From an uncultured Ectothiorhodospiraceae bacterium (lineage in GTDB: Bacteria; Pseudomonadota; Gammaproteobacteria; S012-40): a stretch of 48,833 nucleotides of DNA. Shown piece by piece: positions 8,106 to 16,045 of this stretch; the first letter of the stretch is position 1, and each line of letters opens with the position of its first letter. The translations under genes were made by a program, and so were the position numbers. The notes under the pieces are model-generated. The model saw only the letters and a program-made list of their open reading frames with translations. It was not told the DNA's origin and ran no database searches. The DNA is taken from positions 1 through 48,833 of the forward strand of contig CALZJE010000017.1 of the NCBI GenBank assembly GCA_945787715.1. Reading direction: 5' to 3'.

Positions 8106-8483
8106 TATTTTTTCCTTTTCCCATTCAAACTCCGTGCTTAGAAATAAATGACTTGATCACTCATCCACACAAAAAGCCAAACCAGACATCATTCTGCAAT
8201 CAACGCGCCGGCATGTTGTTAGACTTCGACATTTAAGTGATATCTCAACACAGTCATGAGATATATAGGGTGTGCAATTGCAGCGTTTTTTTCACCACAG
8301 GTATAGAACTCCTATTATCAATGCGAAGTAACATTACAACTTAATGACTTAATATAAATGAATACTAAATATCTTTAATCGCTTTTTACGATTAACGCCC
8401 ACGATTAAACCAATTTCACAAAGCCTTAAAAATCTACTATAGTTTTAATCATCACATCTTTATAGCGATCAAGGAGATACACA
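8106..8483. other. Divergent intergenic region upstream of catalase
   Basis: A 378-bp stretch without a gene. It holds the likely catalase promoter (8415-8443). It has three copies of the heptamer CGATTAA or its complement (TTAATCG 8375-8381, CGATTAA 8389-8395, CGATTAA 8402-8408), an 8-bp inverted repeat (ATATCTCA 8240-8247, TGAGATAT 8257-8264) and a TGCAATTGCA palindrome at about 8272. No site with the OxyR spacing was found. Confidence 0.5.
8415..8443 (+). promoter_or_regulatory. Likely sigma-70 promoter of the catalase gene
   Basis: TTCACA (8415-8420) and TATAGT (8438-8443) are separated by 17 bases, each one mismatch from consensus. Transcription would start near 8450, giving a leader of about 34 bases with the Shine-Dalgarno AAGGAGAT (8470-8477), 6 bases before the ATG. 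Confidence 0.55.
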
Positions 8484-9956
8484 ATGAGTTCGAAAAAACA
8501 ATGTCCCTTAACTTCTGCCAACGGCTCACCCATTGCTGAAGATCAAAACAGTATTTCTGCCGGAGAGCGCGGCTCACTGACGTTTGACAACTGGCGTGTA
8601 TTTGAAAAGCTTGCTCATTTCAATCGCGAAAGAATTCCTGAAAGAGTTGTCCATGCCCGCGGATCAGGCGCGTATGGAGAATTCACTTTAAGCAAAGACT
8701 TGTCTGATCATACAATTGCAAACTTTCTCCAGGGTGCTGGTAAAAAAACACCTGTATTTGTTCGTTTTTCTACGGTCGGTGGTGGTCAAGATTCCAGTGA
8801 CTATGCCCGCGATCCTCGAGGTTTTGCTATAAAGTTCTACACCGAAGAAGGTAATTTCGATATTGTGGGTAACAACACCCCGGTTTTCTTTTTACGAGAT
8901 CCCATTAAATTTCCTGATTTTGTCCATTCCCAAAAAAAGAATCCAGCATCCAACCTACCGGATCCTGCTGCTGTGTTTGAGTTTTGGGCCAATAGTCCGC
9001 AGTCGCTACATCAAATGACTATACTAATGTCAGATCGCGGCATCCCTTATTCCTATCGCCACATGCACGGTTTCGGCTCGCATACTTTAAGTTTCTGGAA
9101 CAAAGCTGGCCAGCGATTCTGGGTGAAATGGCATTTCAAATCCAACCAGGGCATCAAGTGTGTGACCAATGATGAAGCGGCAACAATGTCGGCTCACGGT
9201 GCACAGAGTGATTTATATAATTCCATTGAAAAAGGCGATTTCCCTAGCTGGACAGTAAAAGTTCAGATAATGACTGAAGCACAGGCTAAGGATTATGCGA
9301 TTAATCCCTTTGATCTTACAAAGATCTGGCCACACTCAGATTTCCCATTGATAGAAATCGGACAGCTTGAGCTCAATAAAAATGTTCAAAACTATTTTGC
9401 TGAAACAGAACAAGCCGCTTTTAGTCCAAGCAACTTAGTCCCCGGTGTGGGCGCTTCGCCTGACAAAATGCTTCAAGCACGATTGCTGGCTTATCCTGAC
9501 GCACATCGTTATAGAGTTGGAGCTAACGTTAATCAATTGCCAGTGAACGCACCACGCTGCCCAGTGCACCATTATCAACGTGATGGAGCGATGGCAGGCA
9601 TGCCTCCGGCATTTGGTGAAGATAACAATCAAGGAGGTGGTGTAAACTTTTACCCGAATGATCGCATTAGCCAGGGAGCCGCTGCACCGGTACCTGAAGT
9701 TGCGGAACCGCCGATGCCGATACTGGGTGAAGCGTGGGTCAAAGCATATGACACTCAAGATGAAGACAACTTTACCCAAGCTGGAATGTTATTTCGTTTA
9801 ATGAGCAATGATCAGAAAAATCAACTCGCTGATAATATTGCCGGTGGATTGATCCACGCGACAGAGTCGGCTCAGCAAAGAATGCTGGATCAATTCCGCG
9901 CCGCAGACGAAGATTATGCTGAACGTGTCAGTTCAGCCATGAAAAACATGGCTTAA
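8484..9956 (+). CDS. Monofunctional haem catalase (small-subunit type)
   Basis: A 490-residue cytoplasmic catalase converting hydrogen peroxide to water and oxygen. The distal haem-pocket residues are present: His57 in RVVHARGSGAYG and Asn130 in DIVGNNTPVFF. The proximal ligand is Tyr337 in ARLLAYPDAHRYR. Other conserved blocks are FVRFSTVGGGQDSSDYARD and YRHMHGFGSHT. The length fits small-subunit (clade 3 type) enzymes, which usually bind NADPH; the C-terminal catalase-related domain is intact. It has its own promoter and a strong ribosome-binding site, and a hairpin follows the stop. No partner gene is linked. Confidence 0.96.
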   Translation: MSSKKQCPLTSANGSPIAEDQNSISAGERGSLTFDNWRVFEKLAHFNRERIPERVVHARGSGAYGEFTLSKDLSDHTIANFLQGAGKKTPVFVRFSTVGGGQDSSDYARDPRGFAIKFYTEEGNFDIVGNNTPVFFLRDPIKFPDFVHSQKKNPASNLPDPAAVFEFWANSPQSLHQMTILMSDRGIPYSYRHMHGFGSHTLSFWNKAGQRFWVKWHFKSNQGIKCVTNDEAATMSAHGAQSDLYNSIEKGDFPSWTVKVQIMTEAQAKDYAINPFDLTKIWPHSDFPLIEIGQLELNKNVQNYFAETEQAAFSPSNLVPGVGASPDKMLQARLLAYPDAHRYRVGANVNQLPVNAPRCPVHHYQRDGAMAGMPPAFGEDNNQGGGVNFYPNDRISQGAAAPVPEVAEPPMPILGEAWVKAYDTQDEDNFTQAGMLFRLMSNDQKNQLADNIAGGLIHATESAQQRMLDQFRAADEDYAERVSSAMKNMA

Positions 9957-9964
9957 TAGTAAAG

Positions 9965-9992
9965 TTTGCCGGGGCAATCTAACCCCGGCAAA
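9965..9992 (+). terminator. GC-rich hairpin after catalase
   Basis: A perfect 10-bp stem (TTTGCCGGGG 9965-9974, CCCCGGCAAA 9983-9992) with an 8-base loop begins 9 bases after the stop. There is no U-run, so it is either a weak terminator or an mRNA 3'-end stabiliser. Confidence 0.55.
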
Positions 9993-10076
9993 TCAATTCA
10001 GACAAGTTTGAATTAATTAGAAAATCCTGACTCCGCCCTTACCCTAACTGCATTCTTATAATGAAGTTAGCACACA

Positions 10077-11234
10077 TTAATTTATTGATGAGAGCTCTAA
10101 CGTTGAATTTTCTTGATCAATAAAAAATGTAAACTGATTTAGAAAATTCATCCCCAATAATCCATCAACATTGCTTTGAGAGAAAGAAGATAAAATCCCA
10201 ACTTTTACGTTTGATACAACGTAGTTTTGTACTTTTATTTTATCGACAAGAATAACAGGTGCGTTGACCACGCCATTTGCTGTACTAAAATTAGTGTAAG
10301 TAATAACATCTTCATCCTCAATATTCAAACCACGCATTATTTCTGGTGACAACACTGTCATACTTGCACCAGTATCAATAATTAATTTCACTGGCTCCTG
10401 ATCATTAATAATCGCAGTAACAATATAATGCTCACCCATTTTACTCACAGGCACAGGAAACTCACCTGATTGAATTACTGATTTATGATGATTGACTCTA
10501 CTCAGAAGACGCTTGGCTTCTACCATATAGTCTTGATGATGAACAAGCACATCTAGTAGTACTGAAGCTTGCTCATAGTTTTTATTTTTATACGAGAATT
10601 CAGCATATTTCATTTGATAGGCATAGTTATCTGGCTCTTTATAAATGATCAAGCTATAAAAAGCATCCAGCTTATCCAAACTATGAGATTCCATCAAACG
10701 CTCAACATTTGAATTAACCAGATAAAGTATGCGACCATCAATGGCAATTAAATCATCAGTGTAGCGAGTATGATCTTTTAAATCATATAGCGTATTAATC
10801 GCTTCAACGTATCTTTCATTTTTCTCATAAAGTCTGGCAAGATAATCAAGCACCGTCTCTTTCGTCTCGCTATTAGCTAACAGTGCTATCAGTTTTTTCT
10901 CAGCATCGTAAAAATTGTTATTTTTTTCCAGCAATTGTTTGGCGTATGCTATCAATCGTAGATTTACTTCATTTTTTTCATCTTGCGCCATCTCAGATTT
11001 AAGTAACTCCGCAACAGCACCAATCTGGTCATTGTTTAGCATTTTTGGATCAGAAAATAAATCAACCCAGCTAAAATTTAAATTATTCCCATCATCACGG
11101 TTTATTTGAGCACCAGGCGCTGCATGAACAACAACGGACGAGTTCTCTTCAAGAAGAACAGAGTGAGGTTTCAACTGCCAACCTGCAACAAAGCCGAACG
11201 AGAGTAACAATATTGTTTTTATAAATTTAGACAC
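10077..11234 (-). CDS. Membrane-anchored retropepsin-like aspartic protease with helical repeats
   Basis: A 385-residue protein in three parts. There is an N-terminal hydrophobic segment (residues 5-19) that is a signal or anchor. A helical, TPR-like middle follows (about 60-250; YLARLYEKNERYVEAINTLYD, YAEFSYKNKNYEQASVLLDVL). The C-terminal domain (about 265-385) has the retroviral-type active-site motif LIIDTGASMTVLS with Asp287, and closes with GLLGMNFL. These are hallmarks of clan AA single-domain proteases, which work as dimers. It probably faces the periplasm; the target is unknown. It starts with GTG only 2 bases after the upstream gene stop, with a TAGGAAAAG ribosome-binding site inside that gene, so the two are one operon. 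Confidence 0.85.
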   Translation of the reverse strand: MSKFIKTILLLSFGFVAGWQLKPHSVLLEENSSVVVHAAPGAQINRDDGNNLNFSWVDLFSDPKMLNNDQIGAVAELLKSEMAQDEKNEVNLRLIAYAKQLLEKNNNFYDAEKKLIALLANSETKETVLDYLARLYEKNERYVEAINTLYDLKDHTRYTDDLIAIDGRILYLVNSNVERLMESHSLDKLDAFYSLIIYKEPDNYAYQMKYAEFSYKNKNYEQASVLLDVLVHHQDYMVEAKRLLSRVNHHKSVIQSGEFPVPVSKMGEHYIVTAIINDQEPVKLIIDTGASMTVLSPEIMRGLNIEDEDVITYTNFSTANGVVNAPVILVDKIKVQNYVVSNVKVGILSSFSQSNVDGLLGMNFLNQFTFFIDQENSTLELSSIN

Positions 11235-11236
11235 AA

Positions 11237-12205
11237 TTATACTTTTCCTATAACAATATCGAGTCTCAAAAGCAGTACGGGTGAAGCTTCAAATTGCATC
11301 TCACGATTAAACTCCACAGCAGGTACAACTTCATAAAATGCCCATTTTTTATAAAAATTATGCCTGAATCGCGTATTAATATAGTATCGTGAAACATGTG
11401 ATGGTGAGTTTAGTACACCATCAGCACCGATAGAATAAACTAAACCTGTTTTACTTGATAATTGCTGAAAAAGCGAAAAATTCTGATTCGCAGACACTAC
11501 CGTCGGATCTTCTTCAACGATTGTTGCTTTTGAACTTGTGCGAAAAAAAAACGCATTATTCATTTTACGTTCAAAATCAAGGGATGTAGTTTCACCCATC
11601 CCTTCTTCATTAAACCAGAAAAATGTTTGTGTTAAGCGTGACTCCCACTCTCCTAACAAAAATAATCGACGTAATCGTATTCTTAAAAACGGATTCAATG
11701 GTGTGGAAAAAAGCATACCGGCACTTGAACTAACCTGCCACAATTCACTTTCTGAAAATATGAATTGCAGGGCAGTAGAGTATTCCGCGTTTTTACCTGC
11801 GTCTTTTAAATCGTCTGCAATATTGAATTCGTCTACTTCTTGATCAAAGTCGATACTACTTTCCACAACTAATCTAAGCTTGTTCTGAGTTTTCGGCAGA
11901 TGAAGCCTGACTTTTAACAAATATTCTGAATGAATATATTGCAAATCATCTGTTGAAGTAAGATAGCCTAAAACAACGCGACTATGCGATCCCTCGTCAT
12001 CCATTCGTTCATCGACAAAAAAGTTATCTAACATATTTGAATAATAAATAATATTATCCGACAGACTTTCATGAATACCATCTGCAAACTCTTCCGCAAC
12101 TTCTACCATCGGTTTTGAGTCAGTTGTTATATCTTCAGCAGAAACATTCAGTGTCAGTTGCAAACCAATAAGAAATAGACACTTTACTAAAAAACGCACA
12201 AACAT
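11237..12205 (-). CDS. Putative outer-membrane protein of unknown function
   Basis: A 322-residue exported protein with a signal peptide (MFVRFLVKCLFLIGLQLTLNVSA). The body alternates polar and hydrophobic or aromatic residues as in beta-strands, and many segments end in aromatic residues. The C-terminal part (FRHNFYKKWAFYEVVPAVEFNRE and a terminal LLLRLDIVIGKV) resembles, from memory, a conserved hypothetical family of gammaproteobacteria. A beta-barrel in the outer membrane is my inference. It is the first gene of a two-gene operon with the retropepsin-like protease, which suggests joint work in the envelope. It is clearly coding and of ordinary composition. Confidence 0.7.
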   Translation of the reverse strand: MFVRFLVKCLFLIGLQLTLNVSAEDITTDSKPMVEVAEEFADGIHESLSDNIIYYSNMLDNFFVDERMDDEGSHSRVVLGYLTSTDDLQYIHSEYLLKVRLHLPKTQNKLRLVVESSIDFDQEVDEFNIADDLKDAGKNAEYSTALQFIFSESELWQVSSSAGMLFSTPLNPFLRIRLRRLFLLGEWESRLTQTFFWFNEEGMGETTSLDFERKMNNAFFFRTSSKATIVEEDPTVVSANQNFSLFQQLSSKTGLVYSIGADGVLNSPSHVSRYYINTRFRHNFYKKWAFYEVVPAVEFNREMQFEASPVLLLRLDIVIGKV

Positions 12206-12398
12206 ACCTCAGATTGAATAATAATGCTGACACCCCAATAAGAACTTTAAATACAACAATTGTATTAAAAAATGTTATTGTATAAATATTACCAAATACT
12301 AATATAACAAGTGCACATCAAACTGCACTAAACATCAAAAACGATCGGCTTCACATCGTTAAAATAAGTAAAATTGTTGTTTGTTAAATATTTTCTTA

Positions 12399-12420
12399 TC
12401 TATAGCTGTTCTATAGCTAT
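12399..12420. repeat. Tandem 11-bp direct repeat upstream of the SulP gene
   Basis: TCTATAGCTGT (12399-12409) is followed directly by TCTATAGCTAT (12410-12420), 10 of 11 identical, and each contains the palindrome CTATAG. One helical turn of spacing about 80 bp before the start codon suggests an operator, but no regulator is known. Confidence 0.4.
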
Positions 12421-12498
12421 TTATACTTAACTCAGTAACTGTATTTTTTTCTGGCCGACACAGAAAGTTGTTATTAATGCAAAAGGCTCACTCTTTCG

Positions 12499-14286
12499 AT
12501 GAACTTGTTCAACAATCGTTCAGCATGGCTAATGAACTTATTTCCTTTCTTGCATTGGGCAAAAAAAGTTAATGGTAATAGCTTACGTAAGGATCTTGCC
12601 GCTGGTCTGATTGGAGCAATTGTTGTTTTACCGCAAGGTGTTGCGTTTGCTGCTATTGCCGGCATGCCCCCTGAATATGGACTATATGCAGGTATGGTTC
12701 CAGCCATAATTGCCGCATTATTCGGCTCATCTTGGCATTTAGTTTCTGGGCCAACTACTGCGGCATCGATCGTCTTATTCTCTGCGTTGAGTGAGATGGC
12801 GCAACCTGGATCAATTGACTATATACGTCTAGCCCTGACGCTAACGTTTATGGTCGGCATAATACAACTAGTTATGGGCGTGATCCGACTTGGCACCTTG
12901 GTAAATTTTATTTCGCATTCTGTTGTGATCGGTTTTACGGCGGGTGCAGCGATTTTGATCATCACCAATCAACTAAAGCACTTCTTTGGTCTAGATATGC
13001 CCAGAGGATTGCAATTTTACGAGTCCATTCAGTTTGTTTTTGTCGAAATTGAGAATATTAATTGGCATATCACAACCATTGCTTTAACAACATTAATTGT
13101 TGGCATTGTTTCTCGAAAGTTTATACCAAAACTCCCTTACTTAATTGTAGCGATGGTCGCGGGTAGCTTGCTTTCACTACTTTTAAATGCGTTATTTGGT
13201 CAAGATGTGACGCATATAAATACCATCGGTGCGCTTCCCTCTTCACTGCCACCTCTATCAACACCAGACTTTTCATTGCAGACTATTAAAGAACTTGCCC
13301 CAGTTGCTTTTGCCGCCACACTATTTGCTTTAACAGAAGCTGTTTCCATCGCTCGCTCAATTGCCGCAAAAACTGGTCAACATATCGATGGGAATCAGGA
13401 ATTTATTGGTCAGGGACTCTCCAATATCGCCGGTAGTTTTTTTTCTGGTTATGTTGCTACAGGTTCATTCAATCGGAGTGGATTAAACTATGAAGCTGGT
13501 GCAAAAACACCCATTGCAGCCGTATCTTCCGGTGTGTTTTTAATCTTGATTGTTTTACTCGTTGCACCGTTTGCCTCTTATCTTCCAAATGCTGCAATGG
13601 CCGCCATTCTGTTTTTAGTTGCATGGGGAATTGTAGACTTCCATCATATTAAGAAAATCGCAAAAAGTAGTCGCTCAGAATCGGTGATTTTATTTACAAC
13701 ATTTTTCGCTACTCTTTTTCTCGAGCTGGATTTTGCAATTTTTCTTGGTGTGATGCTTTCCCTTATCCACTATTTAAGCAAAACATCCAAACCTAAAATA
13801 CTTACCAGAGTCCCTGATCCAAGATTACCACGGAGGGCCTTTAATACAGATACCACACTGCCAGAATGCCCTCAACTTAAAATCATACGCATTGACGGTT
13901 CTCTTTTCTTTGGTGCCGTAAATCACGTACAGGAAAATTTTAGACGACTGGAAAATGAATCGCTCCAGCAGAAAAATCTTTTAATTGTCGCCAATGGAAT
14001 CAATTTTGTCGATATCGCAGGTGCGGAACTCCTCGCAGCGGAAGCACAACGTAGAAAACAAAGAGGTGGCAAACTGTTTTTCTGCGCTACAAAAGATGGA
14101 ATGTACGAACAGCTTAGTAAAGGAGATCACCTGGAATCCATTGGCATTCAAAATTTTTTCCGAACAAAAACTGACGCTATTACATCCATCTACAATAACG
14201 AGATGGACCCCGTTATTTGCCAAACCTGTGAACATCGAATTTTTAATGAATGCTCAGCAACAAGTGATCTTAAAATAAGTTTGTAA
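12499..14286 (+). CDS. SulP-family inorganic anion transporter
   Basis: A 595-residue inner-membrane protein of the SulP/SLC26 family. Such proteins carry sulfate, bicarbonate, chloride or dicarboxylates; the substrate cannot be decided here. The N-terminal signature AAGLIGAIVVLPQGVAFAAIAGMPPEYGLYAG (about 33-65) is followed by about 12-14 membrane segments. A cytoplasmic STAS domain comes next (about 453-575; NFVDIAGAELLAAEAQRRKQRGGKL). Behind the STAS domain is a short tail with three cysteines (ICQTCEHRIFNEC), which I do not recall as a usual part of the family. It starts at ATG 12499, with AAAAGG 12 bases upstream. It is convergent with the HIT gene, and no linked carbonic anhydrase is seen. 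Confidence 0.92.
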   Translation: MNLFNNRSAWLMNLFPFLHWAKKVNGNSLRKDLAAGLIGAIVVLPQGVAFAAIAGMPPEYGLYAGMVPAIIAALFGSSWHLVSGPTTAASIVLFSALSEMAQPGSIDYIRLALTLTFMVGIIQLVMGVIRLGTLVNFISHSVVIGFTAGAAILIITNQLKHFFGLDMPRGLQFYESIQFVFVEIENINWHITTIALTTLIVGIVSRKFIPKLPYLIVAMVAGSLLSLLLNALFGQDVTHINTIGALPSSLPPLSTPDFSLQTIKELAPVAFAATLFALTEAVSIARSIAAKTGQHIDGNQEFIGQGLSNIAGSFFSGYVATGSFNRSGLNYEAGAKTPIAAVSSGVFLILIVLLVAPFASYLPNAAMAAILFLVAWGIVDFHHIKKIAKSSRSESVILFTTFFATLFLELDFAIFLGVMLSLIHYLSKTSKPKILTRVPDPRLPRRAFNTDTTLPECPQLKIIRIDGSLFFGAVNHVQENFRRLENESLQQKNLLIVANGINFVDIAGAELLAAEAQRRKQRGGKLFFCATKDGMYEQLSKGDHLESIGIQNFFRTKTDAITSIYNNEMDPVICQTCEHRIFNECSATSDLKISL

Positions 14287-14303
14287 AAATCGAATGATAA
14301 AGA

Positions 14304-14645
14304 TTAACCCGGCGGCCAAGTCATTTGACGTCCTGCAAGAAAATGCATGTGAGTATGATGTACAGTTTGACCACCGTCATCGTTGCAATTAACAACTATC
14401 CGGTATCCTTGCTCAGAAACGCCTAGAGTATTGGCGATTTCTTTGGCGGCTTGTCCCATTTCGCCGAATATTACGACATCTTCTGACGTGAAATCATTCA
14501 TCGTTGGGATATGTTTTCTTGGAATTATTAAGATATGGTCAGGTGCTTGTGCGTTCAAATCCCGAAACGCGAGAACTTTGTCATTCTCAAAAACAATATC
14601 TCCAGGAATAGTCCCATCCGCTATTTTGCAAAAAATACAATCCAT
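14304..14645 (-). CDS. Histidine triad (HIT/HINT) nucleotide-binding hydrolase
   Basis: A 113-residue cytoplasmic protein of the HinT branch, which hydrolyses purine nucleoside phosphoramidates. The start CIFCKIADGTIPGDIVFE and the triad H97-T-H99-M-H101-F-L-A-G-R are clear. QTVHHTHMHFLAGR differs slightly from the usual QTVYHLHLHLLGGR. Length and C-terminal WPPG are typical. It is monocistronic and convergent with the SulP gene, with no terminator visible in the 17 bp between them. Confidence 0.93.
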   Translation of the reverse strand: MDCIFCKIADGTIPGDIVFENDKVLAFRDLNAQAPDHILIIPRKHIPTMNDFTSEDVVIFGEMGQAAKEIANTLGVSEQGYRIVVNCNDDGGQTVHHTHMHFLAGRQMTWPPG

Positions 14646-14838
14646 TCTGGTTTCCTTAAGTTTTTGTGTTGGACGATGTCATTAATTTTGCATTACTTGA
14701 AACATCATCTGATGAATCTCAAATAATATAAAGTATAACACTGACTTTATCCTGAAGAATGATTCTCAATCGAACATAAACAAAGCTTTTTTAATTTCCG
14801 TCAATTTATCGACTATAATTATAATCAAAGGAAAAACT

Positions 14839-15534
14839 TTGAATACAGAAGATATTTACATCACTTTATTGCGTATGTGTTTAGCTCTGCTAGCAGGGGG
14901 TGTGATTGGCTTAGAACGCAGTTTTAATGGACGCCCAGCCGGTTTTCGCACACATAGCCTTGTATGCATGTCATCTTCAATTCTAATGTTGTTAACTGTA
15001 TTTCAATGGGACTTACTTGCCAAAGCTCCAATTGAAACAATACGTGTAGATCCTACCCGAATGGCACAGGGCATAATGACAGGCATTGGTTTTCTCGGCG
15101 CCGGTGTCATTATGAAAGAACGATACACGATTCGTGGTTTGACCACTGCCGCCTCTATCTGGATGACTGCTTCTATCGGAATATTAATCGGAATGGGATT
15201 TTATATTCCAGCTTTTGCAGCAACCGTGTTGTCGCTGGGCACATTATCTATTTTCCGTTTACTCGAACGTCGCTTACCAACGCTACAATCCGGAATGCTG
15301 AGTATAAGAGTACTGCGGAAATCGGAATTAGCAGAAGATGATTTAATTACTGTTATCGAGAGCCATCAATTCAAGGCTACGAACAGTAGCTATTATTTGA
15401 AAGACGAGGGTAGATATATTCTTTATGAAATGATTATACACACACGCAAGACTGAGAATTTTCGAAAACTCGCTGAAACTTTATCTCAAATGGAAACTGT
15501 ATTAGAGTTTTCAGTAGCACCAAGGTCTAACTAG
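14839..15534 (+). CDS. MgtC/SapB family membrane protein
   Basis: A 231-residue protein. The N-terminal 140 residues hold four to five membrane segments with the MgtC signature (GGVIGLERSFNGRPAGFRTHSLVCM, and IGFLGAGVIMKERYTIRGLTTAASIW). The C-terminal domain (about 150-231) resembles the ACT-like domain of MgtC. Family members act in magnesium limitation and virulence by modulating the F-type ATPase or magnesium uptake; here the role is inferred from family only. Translation appears to begin at TTG 14839, because AAAGGA (14827-14832) stands 6 bases before it and no ATG fits the family N-terminus. No magnesium transporter gene is adjacent. Confidence 0.88.
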   Translation: MNTEDIYITLLRMCLALLAGGVIGLERSFNGRPAGFRTHSLVCMSSSILMLLTVFQWDLLAKAPIETIRVDPTRMAQGIMTGIGFLGAGVIMKERYTIRGLTTAASIWMTASIGILIGMGFYIPAFAATVLSLGTLSIFRLLERRLPTLQSGMLSIRVLRKSELAEDDLITVIESHQFKATNSSYYLKDEGRYILYEMIIHTRKTENFRKLAETLSQMETVLEFSVAPRSN

Positions 15535-16045
15535 ATCTTGTGGTTATCAAGCTAATAACTGCTCATAAATTAATTCGATCAATCTTTGGTCTTAACGACT
15601 AACTCTAAGGGTAGGTAGGAGATTCCAAACCAGACAATATTTTTGCACTTATTCACAATTATGTTTTTCTGTCAATAATAAAGCGCTATTCCATTTATAT
15701 ATTTCAGCATTATTACATATAAAATAATATCTATTAAATTCAACAGCATAAATCACGAACAAAAAGACAGCAATCTAACGCGGAGGCCCAATAAACAAGG
15801 GATTTGGCGACTTCCTAACAATTCATCCACAAAGTTATTCACAGTTTCTGTGGATAAGCGATAAAACCAATAAAGTCACATACTTAGCTGGTATCGGTTA
15901 AAATACACCCCAACGTATTAATAATTTTTATCGGAAAAAGATTATTGTCAGCTTTGACATATGAGACACTTCTTAATGTGTGCAACACCTTTTTTATAAT
16001 CGAGTTTGCATCAGCCAAGCGTTTCTCACACTTTTGAGCAGGGTA
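15535..16045. other. Gene-free region before priA with DnaA-box cluster
   Basis: About 510 bp without a gene. It carries four DnaA-box-like 9-mers (15649-15657, 15823-15831, 15835-15843, 15849-15857), with a strongly AT-rich stretch (about 15658-15770) between the first and the other three. A -10 element TATAAT (15995-16000) lies about 45 bases before the priA start. Confidence 0.6.
15823..15857. promoter_or_regulatory. Cluster of three DnaA-box-like sites
   Basis: TCATCCACA (15823-15831) has one mismatch to the consensus. TTATTCACA (15835-15843) fits TTWTNCACA exactly. TGTGGATAA (15849-15857) is a perfect TTATCCACA on the minus strand. The last two face each other across 5 bp. A further exact TTATTCACA lies at 15649-15657. 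This could be a DnaA-regulated or DnaA-titrating site for priA; an origin is possible but unproven. Confidence 0.5.

Noticed and set aside
14755-14775. Fur-box-like sequence before the MgtC gene (AATGATTCTCAAT)
   Set aside because: Only about 10 of 13 core positions match and symmetry is poor; no iron gene is nearby.
15535-16045. Calling this region the chromosome origin
   Set aside because: The boxes and AT-rich stretch are suggestive, but typical neighbours (dnaA, dnaN, mnmG, rnpA-rpmH) are absent and no 13-mer repeats or GATC cluster are visible. Kept only as a DnaA-box cluster.
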